From NCBI GenBank assembly GCA_964007475.1, contig OZ023275.1, positions 22,942,899 through 23,006,898 of the forward strand: a DNA stretch of 64,000 nucleotides, read 5' to 3'. This DNA is from Hybos culiciformis. Its lineage: Eukaryota; Arthropoda; Insecta; Diptera; Hybotidae. Positions within the stretch are counted from its first letter, which is position 1. Every line of letters starts with the position of its first letter. The position numbers and the translations under genes are program-made. Of this stretch, positions 23,400 through 34,122 are shown piece after piece. Below the pieces are notes generated by a model. The model was not told the DNA's origin, ran no database searches, and worked only from the letters and a program-made list of their open reading frames with translations.

Positions 23400-24850
23400 T
23401 GGAACATTTTTTTTTAACTAATATTTTAAGTGTGATTTTGTACCTAGAATAGTTTCAGTTATTATGTCAACGTAAAAAGAATGTATTCATAAAGTTATTT
23501 TATAGATTTTCCAATTTTTAAAATTTGACATTTTAACATTTATATTATTTCTCCAGACTCTGCCTAAAAAATTTTTTGTTCCAAACATTTTGTTTGCGAC
23601 GGTATTTCTTTGTGCCAGGTACAAATTTTATTAAAAAAAAAAATATATATATATAAATTAAATCAAGCTTTTCAGTTAATTGCACAACACGGTATTTCCA
23701 CAGGTAAAAAAATTAATTATGACTTTGCATATATTTCATTTATGTCGTTTCATATAATAATAATCTTCATAAAATTAATAAAGGGCATCCAGACCAGAAC
23801 TTATTATAAATGTTTTTTAACCATTCGCTCCAATAATCGAATATCATTAGTTGAAAAAAGGAAGTTTTCTAATGTTAATTTCATAATGTGTGCCAAATAT
23901 ACTGCGATGTAAATATGTATATAGAATATCTTGGTTTTGAATTTTTTTTAATTTTTTAAAATTTAGTTATAAATAATTTTTTTTTTTTAATTAAAAAGAA
24001 TATTTTGGCGAAATAATTTACGATGTTTATTATCGGAGAGTTTGCTCTAGACTGATCACATGACTCAAACTAGTTGACAGAACGCTAGGTGTTCACATAA
24101 AATGTCAAACAAACTAGTCTACAGACGTTTTTCAGTTCATTAATCAAAAAGATTTTAAAGGTAAATCAGGAGTAAAAAAAACCTGATTGACGGTTAACAT
24201 GTCATGATCAAATTTTGCTCGGTCTCAGTTTATTAATTTCTTTTTACATACTAACTATATTATACATTCTCAATCTGGTTTGCGTATTATTATTTTCCTA
24301 AACCTACCTTAGAAGCCGGTTGTGCAATTTAGGTATATTCCGATAAAATGTGGTAGCGTTGGACCCGAAAAGCCTATTTAAAAAGCTGGATGTGTTAAGG
24401 CACCCATCCGAGATTTTGGGTTTCCGGAGAAGGAGCTATGTAGCAAATTTTGAAATTCTGTTTTTTAGTGCACAAAATCCGGATTAAAGTGTTTTGATAT
24501 TAATATAAGTTCGGTACTATCGTGCGAAGCCAGGTATTTCGACTAGATAAAAATATAAAATAAGAGTGGTTCCGTATATTTGCAATGCAGAAAAGTTTTC
24601 TAAGAAATAAAGATCCAAAATATTTTTCTATTATTCAATATTCAATCATACTAGCACTTTAATTTTAATAAAAATTTATTTTTTTCTAGTTGTGTTCTTA
24701 TTTGGATTTTATTTAGATTAAAATGATACAAAATTCTAAACTTTTTTGACCTATAAAATAAAACTAGAAGGAAAAATTGAACAAAACATTTTTATCCTAT
24801 TTATTATGTACAAGTACAACAGAAATAACAACAAAAAAAAATTTAAAATG
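23400..24850. other. No gene; GC-richer island at 24300-24560
   Basis: Mostly AT-rich. The island 24300-24560 (for example CACCCATCCGAGATTTTGGG) is compositionally distinct but has no usable open frame; probably an old transposon relic. Confidence 0.45.
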
Positions 24851-24851
24851 T

Positions 24852-25356
24852 TAATAGTAGATTATTGAATATGTAAACTAAATTTGTTATTAATTAAGAG
24901 TTCTGTATACACAAAAATACATTGACACGAGTCAATACTTGACAAGTGTCAATGTATTTTTGTGTAAATACAGAACGAGTTGTATAACAAATTTTGTTTA
25001 CATATCCAATATACTGTTTTAATGCGTAGGGGAGAGGTAGTTGCAAAGAGAGAATATTTTTTCTTCTCATTTTTTCTCTTTTTTTTTTTTTTATTTGGCT
25101 GTATTGAAATATTGTGAGAGATATTATGTTTGTTTAGGTATTACGTAATATTCAAAACGAAACATCTAAATGATTTCATTATTTACGCTGATGCATCTAA
25201 ATTTTTTCATTATATACGCTGATGCATCTAAATTTTTTCATTATTTACGCAGATGCATCTAAATGATTGCATGTGTATTGACGCATATAATACTCCATTA
25301 AGTGATCTAAATTCTATAGCGCTAAATACAACATAACGATCCCCAACGCATTAAAA
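24852..25356 (+). mobile_element. 505-bp dispersed repeat with palindromic head, copy A
   Basis: Nearly identical to 51005-51732 once a nested MITE is removed from the latter (505 against 506 bp). The first 160 bp form a hairpin (arms about 24862-24935 and 24945-25010). The next part begins GTTTTAATGCGTAGGGG and the element ends with the near-inverse CCCCAACGCATTAAAA. Between these are 3.5 copies of a 31-bp tandem unit (CATCTAAATTTTTTCATTAT...). I find no target duplication. Non-coding. Confidence 0.8.
25163..25275 (+). repeat. 31-bp tandem repeat inside the 505-bp element
   Basis: Units start at 25163, 25194, 25225 and 25256 (last one partial), each beginning CATCTAAAT and ending TTACGC(T/A)GATG. 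The same array is present in copy B from about 51539. There are no spacers, so it is not a CRISPR. Confidence 0.85.
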
Positions 25357-25359
25357 CTA

Positions 25360-26410
25360 TTTATAAACCTCTCTTCCTTATATTATTGAAAAAAATTCAG
25401 AAGCAAATATATACAAATAAATTCTTTTATGTCTAACTATACGTAATTTTTAAAATAATATGAAATATTAAAAGTAAGTACATGTTTTAACAATTATTGT
25501 TGATTCAATTAATTCTGAATTATTGAATTATTGAAGTTGTAGAATATGAATGGAAATAGGAAAACAATTTGAGGAGGTCAGAATTGCAAAATTGCAGATA
25601 AAAATGTAGTTTCACTTCAATCATTGTGAACATTTTTGGTTCCTTTATGAAAATATTGAAAACGTAAGGCGAATTTGAGCTTTCCTTAGAAACATGATGC
25701 GAAACATGAAGCGAAACATAAATTAAAACATAAACCTGCATCCAAAAAATACAAAAGCAACAAGTGTTTTTCCTACCTGTTCATTCCTTGTTTTTATGTT
25801 TTAGTTTTATAAAGATACTTTTTTTTATTCTCTCTCTCTCCCTCTCAAAAAATTTCATTTAGATTGAACATGACCATCATGGTATGAAGTTTTATGAAAA
25901 TAGAACTAAAAAGACACTTTCATTAAATTTAATATTTGAATTTTTTCATTTTAAACAGTTAAAAAATATTTTTTAGAATAAAAAAAATTTACTAAAGATA
26001 TTTTTGACATAAAATAGCCATGTTCCGTACTAACTGAAAAAAAAAAATTAATACAATTTTCTTTTTTTTTAAGTACAATAAATTGTTTCATTATTTGTAG
26101 GTATATGTAGTTACAATATAGTCTTTTTATTGTTTTTCATTTAATAAATTTGATGTTGATGTTGCAGCTGATGTTGATTATAATATGACATAGAGTTTTT
26201 CTTTTATTCATTCATAAATGTTATTAAATGAAATTTTGTTATTTTGTTAAGTTTTAATTAAATTATGTATACACATTGTACAACATTCTGTATTCATTTT
26301 TTATAAATATCTACAAGTTGTTATTTTTGAAATGAAATTTTTTTGTACGAAAACGACGAGAATAAATTTGCTTCCTCGCATTAAAAGTTAATTAAAATAC
26401 ATACTAAGTG
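25360..26410. other. Gene-free AT-rich stretch
   Basis: A CT-rich run (25823-25846) and a short GATGTT-type repeat (26150-26178) are the only structure seen. Confidence 0.5.
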
Positions 26411-26412
26411 TA

Positions 26413-26909
26413 CACCAATACCTCGCTTTGCGTTCATTTCGTTTTGCGTTTTTTCGAATTTGCGTCGTTGCTGAATTAGTACTAATTCTCACTTTGCGTC
26501 GTTGGATTTTCGAATTTGCGTTGTTTTGGGTAGCAAACATTGGACCAATTTTTTGTGAAACAAAGCCGAATTACGACAACAGAGATTTCGGACTCATCAG
26601 ACAGTGATTAATTTTTGTTTTTTTTAAATTAATGAAATCTTTTATTTTGTTTTAATTGAATTTGTTTTTTTTTTTTTTTGTATGAATGTATATTGTATGT
26701 ATGTATGTGTCTAGAAATACATTTTTTTATTATTTTTGTTTTTTAAATAATCACTTTTTTCAATTTTCTTTTTAAAAAGTAGTGTTTTCGTAACCCTGGA
26801 CTTTTCTTCGATCTTTACATGGTTTGCAATAGAAAATCGTAATTCACTTTGCGTCGTTTCATTTTGCTTTGGGTTTTTTTGCAACGTAACCACGACGCAA
26901 AGTGAGGTG
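26413..26909 (+). mobile_element. Tigger/pogo-derived MITE, copy A
   Basis: Flanked by TA (26411-26412 and 26910-26911). The left end is CACCAATACCTCGCTTTGCG; the right end has the inverse but lacks a TATTGG block. The centre (26537-26611) encodes QTLDQFFVKQ, then an acidic SDSSDSD and a stop, the typical C-terminal tail of Tigger/pogo transposases. The element is therefore an internally deleted transposon that kept both ends and the last codons of the transposase. Confidence 0.8.
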
Positions 26910-26911
26910 TA

Positions 26912-27411
26912 CATTATAATTATGATAATTATGATTTTATTATTTTTTGACCTCATTTCAATCGTTTCTATAATAAAATAGCAGAAAGACAGAGTTTGAG
27001 AGAACTTATAACAGTGTTGGATAGTACCTATATAATTAAATTAAGAAATTTACGTTTTTTGTTTTAATTAAGCATTTTCCAACAATTTTCTTCAATTTTA
27101 ACTCGAATAATAAAGAAATGCTCGAATAATAATAGAGCGAATTATAATAAAGAGAACGTGTACTTTTAATTAATAAAATATTCATTATAATATTAAGTTC
27201 TTATTGTCATAAATTTTGAAGAATTTCAAAATGTTTAAGCTTTTTTTGTTTTTCTTTTTTTTGTTTTCTCTAGTTATATTTGATGTTTCCATTATTATAT
27301 ATATTCATATATATATACTTTGACTCTTTTTCTTTTGAATGATTTTGTTTTAAAACATATTCTCAAATCCATATTCAAACCCAAATGAAACAAAAATTTA
27401 ATTAATCTTAA
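26912..27411. other. Flank of right duplication arm, no gene
   Basis: AT-rich. At 27255-27290 the minus strand reads CATCAAATATAACTAGAGAA, matching the LINE-associated repeat at about 190-215 and 6118-6140, so a trace of that repeat also borders this arm. Confidence 0.4.
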
Positions 27412-27669
27412 TTAACTTTAACTCGATAATTAACTAACAAACAGAAAAAATCCGTTTTTCCTTACATCATGATCAAAAAAATAATTTTAAAATAATTAAG
27501 AGTAATTAGTACGAGGTAGTTCTTTTCAATTACAAGTTTACCTTCTTTTTTCCATAACAATCCCCAAAAAAATTATTTTGGTCAGGTAAAATGATCAATA
27601 TTTACTACCTATCTAAAAAGGCAAAAAAAAAAAGATTTAAAGGGAAAAGTAGGATAAGCTGATTAAATC

Positions 27670-27745
27670 ACCTAACCTTACACTTCTTTTTTTTTTACAT
27701 TTAGATTACCTAACCTTACACTTCTTTTTTTTTTACATTTAGATT
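27670..27745 (+). repeat. Perfect 38-bp tandem duplication in 5' flank of Kelch copy 2
   Basis: Two adjacent, identical 38-bp units (27670-27707 and 27708-27745), each starting ACCTAACCTTACACTTC and ending in ATTTAGATT. Copy 1 has a single equivalent. It lies 75 bases upstream of the ATG, so it may alter the promoter or 5' UTR of this copy only. Confidence 0.85.
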
Positions 27746-27808
27746 AGATATAAAAATATAGTTTAGTTGTTATTGAAAATTCAATAAAAATTGTTTTTAA
27801 TTTTGAAA

Positions 27809-27814
27809 TTGCAG
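27809..27814 (+). promoter_or_regulatory. Candidate 3' splice site before Kelch copy 2 ATG
   Basis: The T-rich stretch 27790-27808 ends in TTGCAG, five bases upstream of the ATG, as expected for a 5' UTR intron acceptor. The equivalent site of copy 1 reads TTGTAAG. No donor can be assigned from sequence alone. Confidence 0.35.
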
Positions 27815-27819
27815 GCATA

Positions 27820-29514
27820 ATGTCATTTAAAGTAAAAACAGCTTTTTATGAATTTGTTGATGAAACAGTATTCAATCATGATGAAGAAAATGAGCAACGA
27901 AAATTAGCAAATTTTACTGATGTTGTACTACGTTGCAAAGACGGCAACAAATTTCCAGTTCATAAAATTATTATTACAACACGGTCCTCATATTTTTCTG
28001 GACTTTTTAATTCTGGATTAAAAGATAGTCTACAAAACGAAGTCGAGCTAAGCGGTGAAATTTCTGGAGAAATTTTTGAAGATATTCTCGAATATATTTA
28101 CACTGGTAGAATAAAAATTGAAAATAAAAATGCGCCAATCCTGAATGAAATGGCAGGATTTCTAGGTTTGAAAAAATTGAAAGAAAAAGTTTCAAAGTTT
28201 TTAGTCCCTTTGCTTAGCTTGAAAAATTGTTTAAAATATTGGAGAAATGGGAATGAAGAACTGGAGAAGAAATCTGCTGAATTCATTTTTGAAAATTTCG
28301 AATCTTTTTTAAAAAGGAATTTGTACAATTTAAATTTCAATGAGATTAAAAAACTTTTCACAAATGCAAAATGTTCAGATGAATATCTATATTCAAATTT
28401 AATCAATTGGATTAAAAAAGTTAATTTAGATAATCGTGAAACTATTTTAGAGGAATTATTAAATCTAGTGGATTACACAAATATTTCTGATAAATTTAAA
28501 GAAAAAATTCTTGATGATTTAATGCTGATGAATAGTGAAAAATTTAAAAAAATTTACAAAGAACAAATTATGTGCCCAAAACCAAAACCTAATAGACAGA
28601 AATTCCAACAGCAAATCGAAAATGCATTAAATTCTACGCAAGAAACGATATTTCTAGTTTCTGATGATTTCATTTTCATTTACGATCAGAATAAAATTAA
28701 AGGTCCGCGGTTATTTCCAATTTTTAAGCATGGACTCAAATTGGAAACTAATTTCTACAAAGCTAAGCCATTTAATTATAATTCGATATTGTTATTCGAT
28801 ACTATATTCGGAATTAAAAATAAAATTTTCTCAGTTTCCATGGGAGAAATTTATGATATTCCAAGGATGATTGAAAATCGAGAAGATTATGGATTCATTG
28901 AATTTCAAAATAAAATTTATGTTTGTGGCGGAACAAATAATAAAGGTACTGTCGAATATTTTGAACCCAATAGAAATAAATGGTTTCCCACAGCAGGAAT
29001 GCAAGAGGGTCAGGATGTTTTGTTTGAACTAGCTGAATTAAACGGTAATTTATTCACATTACATGGTTATATATCCAGGAGTCCATTGACTGCAAGTAAA
29101 ATAGTTCAACGATATGATCCACGAGAAGATAAATGGGAGATTGTCAATAAATGCTCACCCCCTTTGTCATGCATTGATGACATTTTCTGTGAAAATGAAA
29201 CTATTAATTGTTTGAGCTCAAAAAAACTTACCAACTACGATATCCGTCGCAATGCTTGGGATAGTTTTGATATTAAACACTCTAATGACGAATTTTATTG
29301 TTATAATATGTGCTATAACAATTCAGAGATAATTGCATTAATAGAAAACTACAACCCAAGTTCAAATAAGGAATATTATTTTAATAAAACTAGTAGAAAA
29401 GATTTAAAATTTATTGGAAATGGACATGAAGTCACTGATGTTTTCAGAAACTTCGAACAGGACTATTGTTTACTATTAAATTTAGAATGTAGTCGTAATA
29501 TTCTGAATAATTAA
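27820..29514 (+). CDS. BTB-BACK-Kelch protein, copy 2
   Basis: An uninterrupted 564-codon frame on the plus strand, nearly identical to the gene at 3878-5572 and in inverted orientation to it. Domain order is BTB (about 31-130), BACK (about 132-245) and a weak Kelch propeller (about 280-545) with one canonical GG-Tyr-Trp blade near residue 366. The probable role is a Cullin-3 adaptor, inferred from the family only. Six of the seven residue differences from copy 1 lie in the first 166 residues; the remaining two thirds are almost unchanged at nucleotide level too. Five bases before the ATG there is a splice-acceptor-like TTGCAG (27809-27814), so the 5' UTR may be spliced; copy 1 has TTGTAAG at the same place. 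An AATAAA lies at 29602-29607. The 3' flank of this copy carries an LTR retrotransposon and a LINE fragment that copy 1 lacks. Confidence 0.93.
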   Translation: MSFKVKTAFYEFVDETVFNHDEENEQRKLANFTDVVLRCKDGNKFPVHKIIITTRSSYFSGLFNSGLKDSLQNEVELSGEISGEIFEDILEYIYTGRIKIENKNAPILNEMAGFLGLKKLKEKVSKFLVPLLSLKNCLKYWRNGNEELEKKSAEFIFENFESFLKRNLYNLNFNEIKKLFTNAKCSDEYLYSNLINWIKKVNLDNRETILEELLNLVDYTNISDKFKEKILDDLMLMNSEKFKKIYKEQIMCPKPKPNRQKFQQQIENALNSTQETIFLVSDDFIFIYDQNKIKGPRLFPIFKHGLKLETNFYKAKPFNYNSILLFDTIFGIKNKIFSVSMGEIYDIPRMIENREDYGFIEFQNKIYVCGGTNNKGTVEYFEPNRNKWFPTAGMQEGQDVLFELAELNGNLFTLHGYISRSPLTASKIVQRYDPREDKWEIVNKCSPPLSCIDDIFCENETINCLSSKKLTNYDIRRNAWDSFDIKHSNDEFYCYNMCYNNSEIIALIENYNPSSNKEYYFNKTSRKDLKFIGNGHEVTDVFRNFEQDYCLLLNLECSRNILNN

Positions 29515-29601
29515 TTATTAAATTGTAAATTTTGTGGTTTCAGAGATATTTTTATAAATTTTAAGGGTAAAGAATTTATATCATTTTTGTTTAGTTTTGT
29601 A

Positions 29602-29607
29602 AATAAA
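29602..29607 (+). promoter_or_regulatory. Polyadenylation signal of Kelch copy 2
   Basis: AATAAA about 90 bases after the stop codon, at the same relative place as in the inverted copy. Confidence 0.5.
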
Positions 29608-30717
29608 TCAGTGACCACAAGACATAATCGCTTAACCCGATTTTGCTACTTTTCAGTAGAGTAGTTTACAGTTTAAAATCCTTCCCTGAAATTGTATAAT
29701 GATTATAAATAGAGCATAAGTTGAGAAGATTTTTGAATTTTAATAACATTTTAAGTTTTAAAAAGCCAAATATGAAACATAGAATCATGTGACCAACAGT
29801 TGAAAATAATAAATTTATAACTCGAATTAAGCGGTTATAACTTGTCGCCAGAGAAGTAATGATGAGTTTTTTGGAAATCCTTGAATTAAAAATTTATTTG
29901 TTTTATTTAATAAACATGATTTTAATTTGGAATTGATAGTACTGTTTTGTACACAGAAATAGGGCATTTTAACTTTCAAATATTATTTGAAAATAAATAA
30001 AAATATCAATAGTTTCGAGTTCAGGAATATGAAAAATAATGGAAAAAAAAAAAACTTAAATGTAGATAATAATGGAACAACCTGCACTGAACCACGGAGA
30101 CAAAATAAAAAAAATTATTTAACAGTCCCGACAAAAATAATAAAATTTATATTTGTAAATAAATATTTAATTTTGTTTTTAAGTTTTCTATATGTATCCA
30201 TCCACAACAAGTTATATGTATGACTCATTAGAAATTAAGAACATAAAATAAAAATAAAAACAAATTAAATTCTACATTTTCATTCAACAAAAATTTCTGC
30301 AGTAAACCTTTTTCATATGTTTTATACTTTTCTCTATTTTCGTTATCAAAGAAAAAGTTTTTAAAGAAGCACTTTATTTAAAATAAATTTAGTGCACATA
30401 ACATTTAAAAAAAAGGAAAATTTATCCAAGAAATTTATATAACTCCACATTAAAGAAAATTAAAATAATGTGGATAAAAAAGAAAAACAAATTTTAAATA
30501 AAACTTTGCGGTTACATTTCTCACTAATTACGTCACAACTGATTACATAAATCATTTATACTTGTACATAAATTGGAGTAACAGTTTAGGAAAAATGTCT
30601 ACTGTTCATGCCTCCCAATTCCTTTAATTAAAGATGACAAGAATTTTTTCAGGAAGGAATGGGCGGAAGGAAATGTGAATTCGGGTATTTCGACTAGTTT
30701 ACTATAAGATTTGAAAT

Positions 30718-30927
30718 TGTTGTGTTTGTCCTCTTCTGCTTCAAATAAAAAATGATCTTGTTTTCTTTTATTCTACATTTCATTTATTAAGAGGCTAAAT
30801 TATAATTGAGCTTAAAACTAATGATCAATTCAAATTTTATTCTTTACTTATAATAGAAACATTTCATTTGTCTTAACAATAAATTAAAGATAGAAAAGTT
30901 CAAATACAAATTTTCGTGTACATAACA
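30718..30927 (-). repeat. 3' LTR of the gypsy-type element
   Basis: 210 bp, same ends as the 5' LTR and no difference seen by eye. Preceded on the element strand by a polypurine tract. Confidence 0.95.
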
Positions 30928-30941
30928 CTTCTCCCTTTTTT
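30928..30941 (-). promoter_or_regulatory. Polypurine tract
   Basis: On the element strand AAAAAAGGGAGAAG directly abuts the first base of the 3' LTR, the expected plus-strand primer site. Confidence 0.8.
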
Positions 30942-31016
30942 AATCAGTTAATAACAAAAAAAAATAGAACTCTTTGTGGTTTAAATGGTTATATTTTAAA
31001 TAGTATAGTATTAGCG

Positions 31017-31730
31017 TTAAAATCTGATAGGTTTTTTACGAACTCTCTTCGACCTCCTAACAGGATTATCTTCCTCAGAAATGACTGTGCAATCAGTTGA
31101 AGAGCTTGAAGCTTCGGAATTTCTGTCTCTTACTTTCTTTCGAAAATCCGATTTAGGTGTCTCAAAAAATTCATTTTCAGAATCTGATTCTAAAAGTATA
31201 TCTTCTGGTAAAAGTATATCTTCTGCTATCTCAGAAACATTTTCGGAATTAGTTTCTCCTAATTCAGAATCTACTTCTTTATTATCATTTACATTTACAA
31301 TTTCTAGTATTTCAGAACTTTTCATTTTTTCAAACTTATGATAATTACCATTATTATAATAATTACCATTATTTAAGTTCGATTTTTTCAAATCAGAGAA
31401 ATGAACAATTCTTATGTTTTCATTTAACAAAATTTCATATCTACATTTACTTAAAACTTCATAAATAATTGCCGGTATCCATTTCACATAACTTTTGAAA
31501 TGATTCCAATACAAAACCTTTTCTCCCTTTTTGAAAGAGATGTTCATTTCTTTAACATTTTTATTATTTTTCTTGTTTTCTCTATGAAATTTTTTCTTTT
31601 TTAAATTTTGTTCTCCGTAATCAACAATTTTTTCAGGTTTAAAATCATTATTACTTTGTAAATCTAATTTTGCTTTCTTTTTTGGATTGATTAAATCCAA
31701 TAACATTTTTGGCTTAAATCTAAAAATCAT
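31017..31730 (-). pseudogene. pol: pol part 3: integrase C-terminal region
   Basis: A 237-codon frame in the same register as the integrase core, separated from it by one stop codon and three further codons. It contains a chromodomain-free C-terminal region (GEKVLYWNHF, VKWIPAIIYEVLS, IRIVHFSDLKK), then an acidic stretch and a basic end with RRSKRVRKKP, usual for gypsy integrases. If the TAA were read through, it would be the natural end of Pol. Confidence 0.85.
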
Positions 31731-31739
31731 TTCTGCCGG

Positions 31740-32861
31740 TTATGTACCAGTAACAGTTGAAGGTGTGTTTCTTTGTTTTATTAAAAAATTATCAATATTT
31801 TCCTTTATGGATAATTTACTACTTTCAGGATCAAGTAAAAATTTTTGAAGAGATCTTTTGGCACTTTGAACAGCTCTCTCGGCTGTGCCGTTAAGTTCCG
31901 GGTGATAAGGTACCGATTTTGGAACCTTTATACCTTGTCTTGATAAAAAAATTTCATATTTATATAAATTAAAAGGGGGACCATTATCTGAAACAACTTC
32001 TTCAGGAAATCCTAACATTGTGAACACTTGCCTTAAACAGTCAATAACTCTATCAGCATTAGTATTATATTTTAAATTAAATATTTCGATCCATTTTGTG
32101 TATGAATCTTGCATGATCAAAAATTTGTTTTTTCCAAAATCTAACAAATCTAAATGAATTCTTTCAAAAAAAAATGTTGCCATTTTCCAAGAAAAGGTTA
32201 CCGACTTAGAAGAATTTTGGGTACTTTGACATGCAAAACAAGATTTAACGAAATTTTCTATGTCCTGATTAAAATTTTTCCACCAAAAATATTGCCTACA
32301 AAGCATTTTTGTTCTAACAACTCCTATATGGCCAGCGTGTAGAACTTTAATAATTTTAAGTTTTAAATTTTCAGGTATAACTAATCTGTTACCAAAATAG
32401 AGACAATTTTCCTCAACTGTGAAAGAATTTTTTAATTTGTAGTAATAATTATAATCGGGAAAATTTATATTAGAATTTGGCCACCCACGCATACAGTATT
32501 CTGTTAATTTAAAAATTATTGGATCTTGTTGAGAACTTCTTTTTATATCTAATTTTGTGATAGGAAATTCTTCAGAAAAATTAAATGAATTAATAGAAAA
32601 TGATTCTAAATTGGTTCCATTATTCAATGGTAACCTACTCATAGCATCAGCATGGGCCTGTTTTGATGCTTTTCGATATTTTATAGTGTATCTATAAATT
32701 GATAGTTTAATTGACCAACGATGTAATCTAGCCGCGGCCACAGCCGGCGTACCTTTCGCTGGGTTGAAAATTGTTTGAAGAGGTTGGTGGTCCGTATAAA
32801 TTACGAATTCGTGACCAAACAAATACTTGTCAAATTCTTGTATTCCAAACATTATTGCCAA
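31740..32861 (-). pseudogene. pol: pol part 2: RNase H and integrase core
   Basis: A 373-codon frame. It starts in the C-terminal part of RNase H (EFVIYTDHQPLQTIF, HADAMSRLP). Next is an integrase with the zinc-binding HHCC module (LHAGHIGVV and CFACQ) and the DDE core: Asp in HLDLLDFGKN, Asp in VVSDNGPPF and Glu in HPELNGTAERAVQ. The catalytic residues look intact. It ends at an in-frame TAA (31740-31742) after STVTGT, directly before PAEMIF, the point where related integrases run on; this is a nonsense mutation rather than a natural end. Confidence 0.9.
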
Positions 32862-34057
32862 AGCTTCGCGATGTAGTTGCGAATAATTTTTCTCCGCCGG
32901 TGAAAGAGTTGACGAAGCAAAACATATTGGCTTTTCGAAGCCATCAAAACGGCTCCAACACCGTAAGGTGATGCATCACACGACAACACTAGAGGCTTGT
33001 TTGGATCATAAATTTCTAAAATATTAAAATCATATAATAAATTTTTACATTTTTCAAAACATTCTGTACATTCTTGTGTCCATTCATATAAAATAGCTAA
33101 TTTAGAACTTAAATTAAGAATGAACCTGCGATAGTAATTTAACAATCCTAAAAAAGATTGAAGTTCCGTAATATTTTTAGGTATAGGTGCGTTCGAAATC
33201 GCTTCTAATTTACCTTTTTGTGGACTAATGCCTTTATTAGAAATAGTGTGTCCCAAATAATTAACTTTTTGGGAAAAAAAGGTACATTTATCGATATTTA
33301 CGCGAACATTATATTCTTGAAGACGACTTAATACTTCTAATAAATTTTTAAAACATTCATTCTTCGAATCACCCCCTATTAGAATATCATCTTGATAACA
33401 AGAAACTTTTTTTAATTTTAACAAAATTTGATCCATAACGGATTGAAATATACTAGCAGCACTCGATACACCGAAACATAACCTTTGAAATTGGTAAAGA
33501 CCCCTATGTGTGTTTATAGTCAAAAATTCTTTCGATTTTTCAGTTACTTCCAATTGCTCGTAATTTAATTTTAATTTACTTGATAAATTTTCCAAATTAA
33601 TATCTAAAATTTCTTTTTCTGTAATTTGACTTACTAAACTTATTGACTGTCTGGCACTTTCAACATTGTTTGATTTTCTAACGCTATTAAAGAAATTTCT
33701 CCATTCTGGGTGTAAGGTATCTAACCAAGATCTACCTAGTAATGGTGTAAAAAATGATTCAGTGTGTATAACAATTAAATCTAGAATCACACTTTCACCT
33801 GAAACTTGTCCTGTTTTCTTAACATTAACTTTTGCAATACCGGCTAACCTAACTTTTTGACCAGTAACTACCTGCAAAGATTTATTACATTTTGTTAAAT
33901 TTAAATTTTTAAACAGTCTTACGTATTCTTCAAAACAAATTACGCTACTACATGCTCCAGTATCAACTTCCATTTTCAGTATGACGTCGTTAACCATTAC
34001 ATTTATATATTCTGGAGTGTTTTCTTCGATAACCCAATGAATGTGATTAAATCGTTG
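32852..34057 (-). pseudogene. pol: pol part 1: protease and truncated reverse transcriptase
   Basis: An open frame of 381 codons from the ATG at 33997, open for about 20 codons further upstream. The protease active site MEVDTGACSSVI is at residues 9-20. RT motifs TINTHRGLYQF, FGVSSAASIFQ, the catalytic CYQDDILIGG (about 200-209) and NYLGHTISNKGISPQ are present. The RT segment before residue about 145, which should hold the fingers and the first catalytic Asp (motif A, usually before AYLQLEV), is missing: protease-linker sequence runs almost directly into NYEQLEVTEKS. After CDASPYGVGAVL the frame shifts, and the proper RNase H sequence (ending LHREALAIMFG) continues in the next frame. RT is therefore predicted to be inactive. 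Confidence 0.88.
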
Positions 34058-34122
34058 ATTACTCTCATTTTATTTATTTATTTATTCATTGCTTAGCTCA
34101 AACAATTTACAAAAATTTAAAT

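Noticed and set aside
25163..25275. CRISPR-like array of 31-bp repeats
   Set aside because: Units abut without spacers and lie in a dispersed eukaryotic repeat.
28007..28406. Frames opposite to Kelch copy 2
   Set aside because: Same antisense shadows as in copy 1.
30928..31016. Possible env gene between integrase and 3' LTR
   Set aside because: Only about 90 bases separate the end of pol from the LTR, so there is no room for env.
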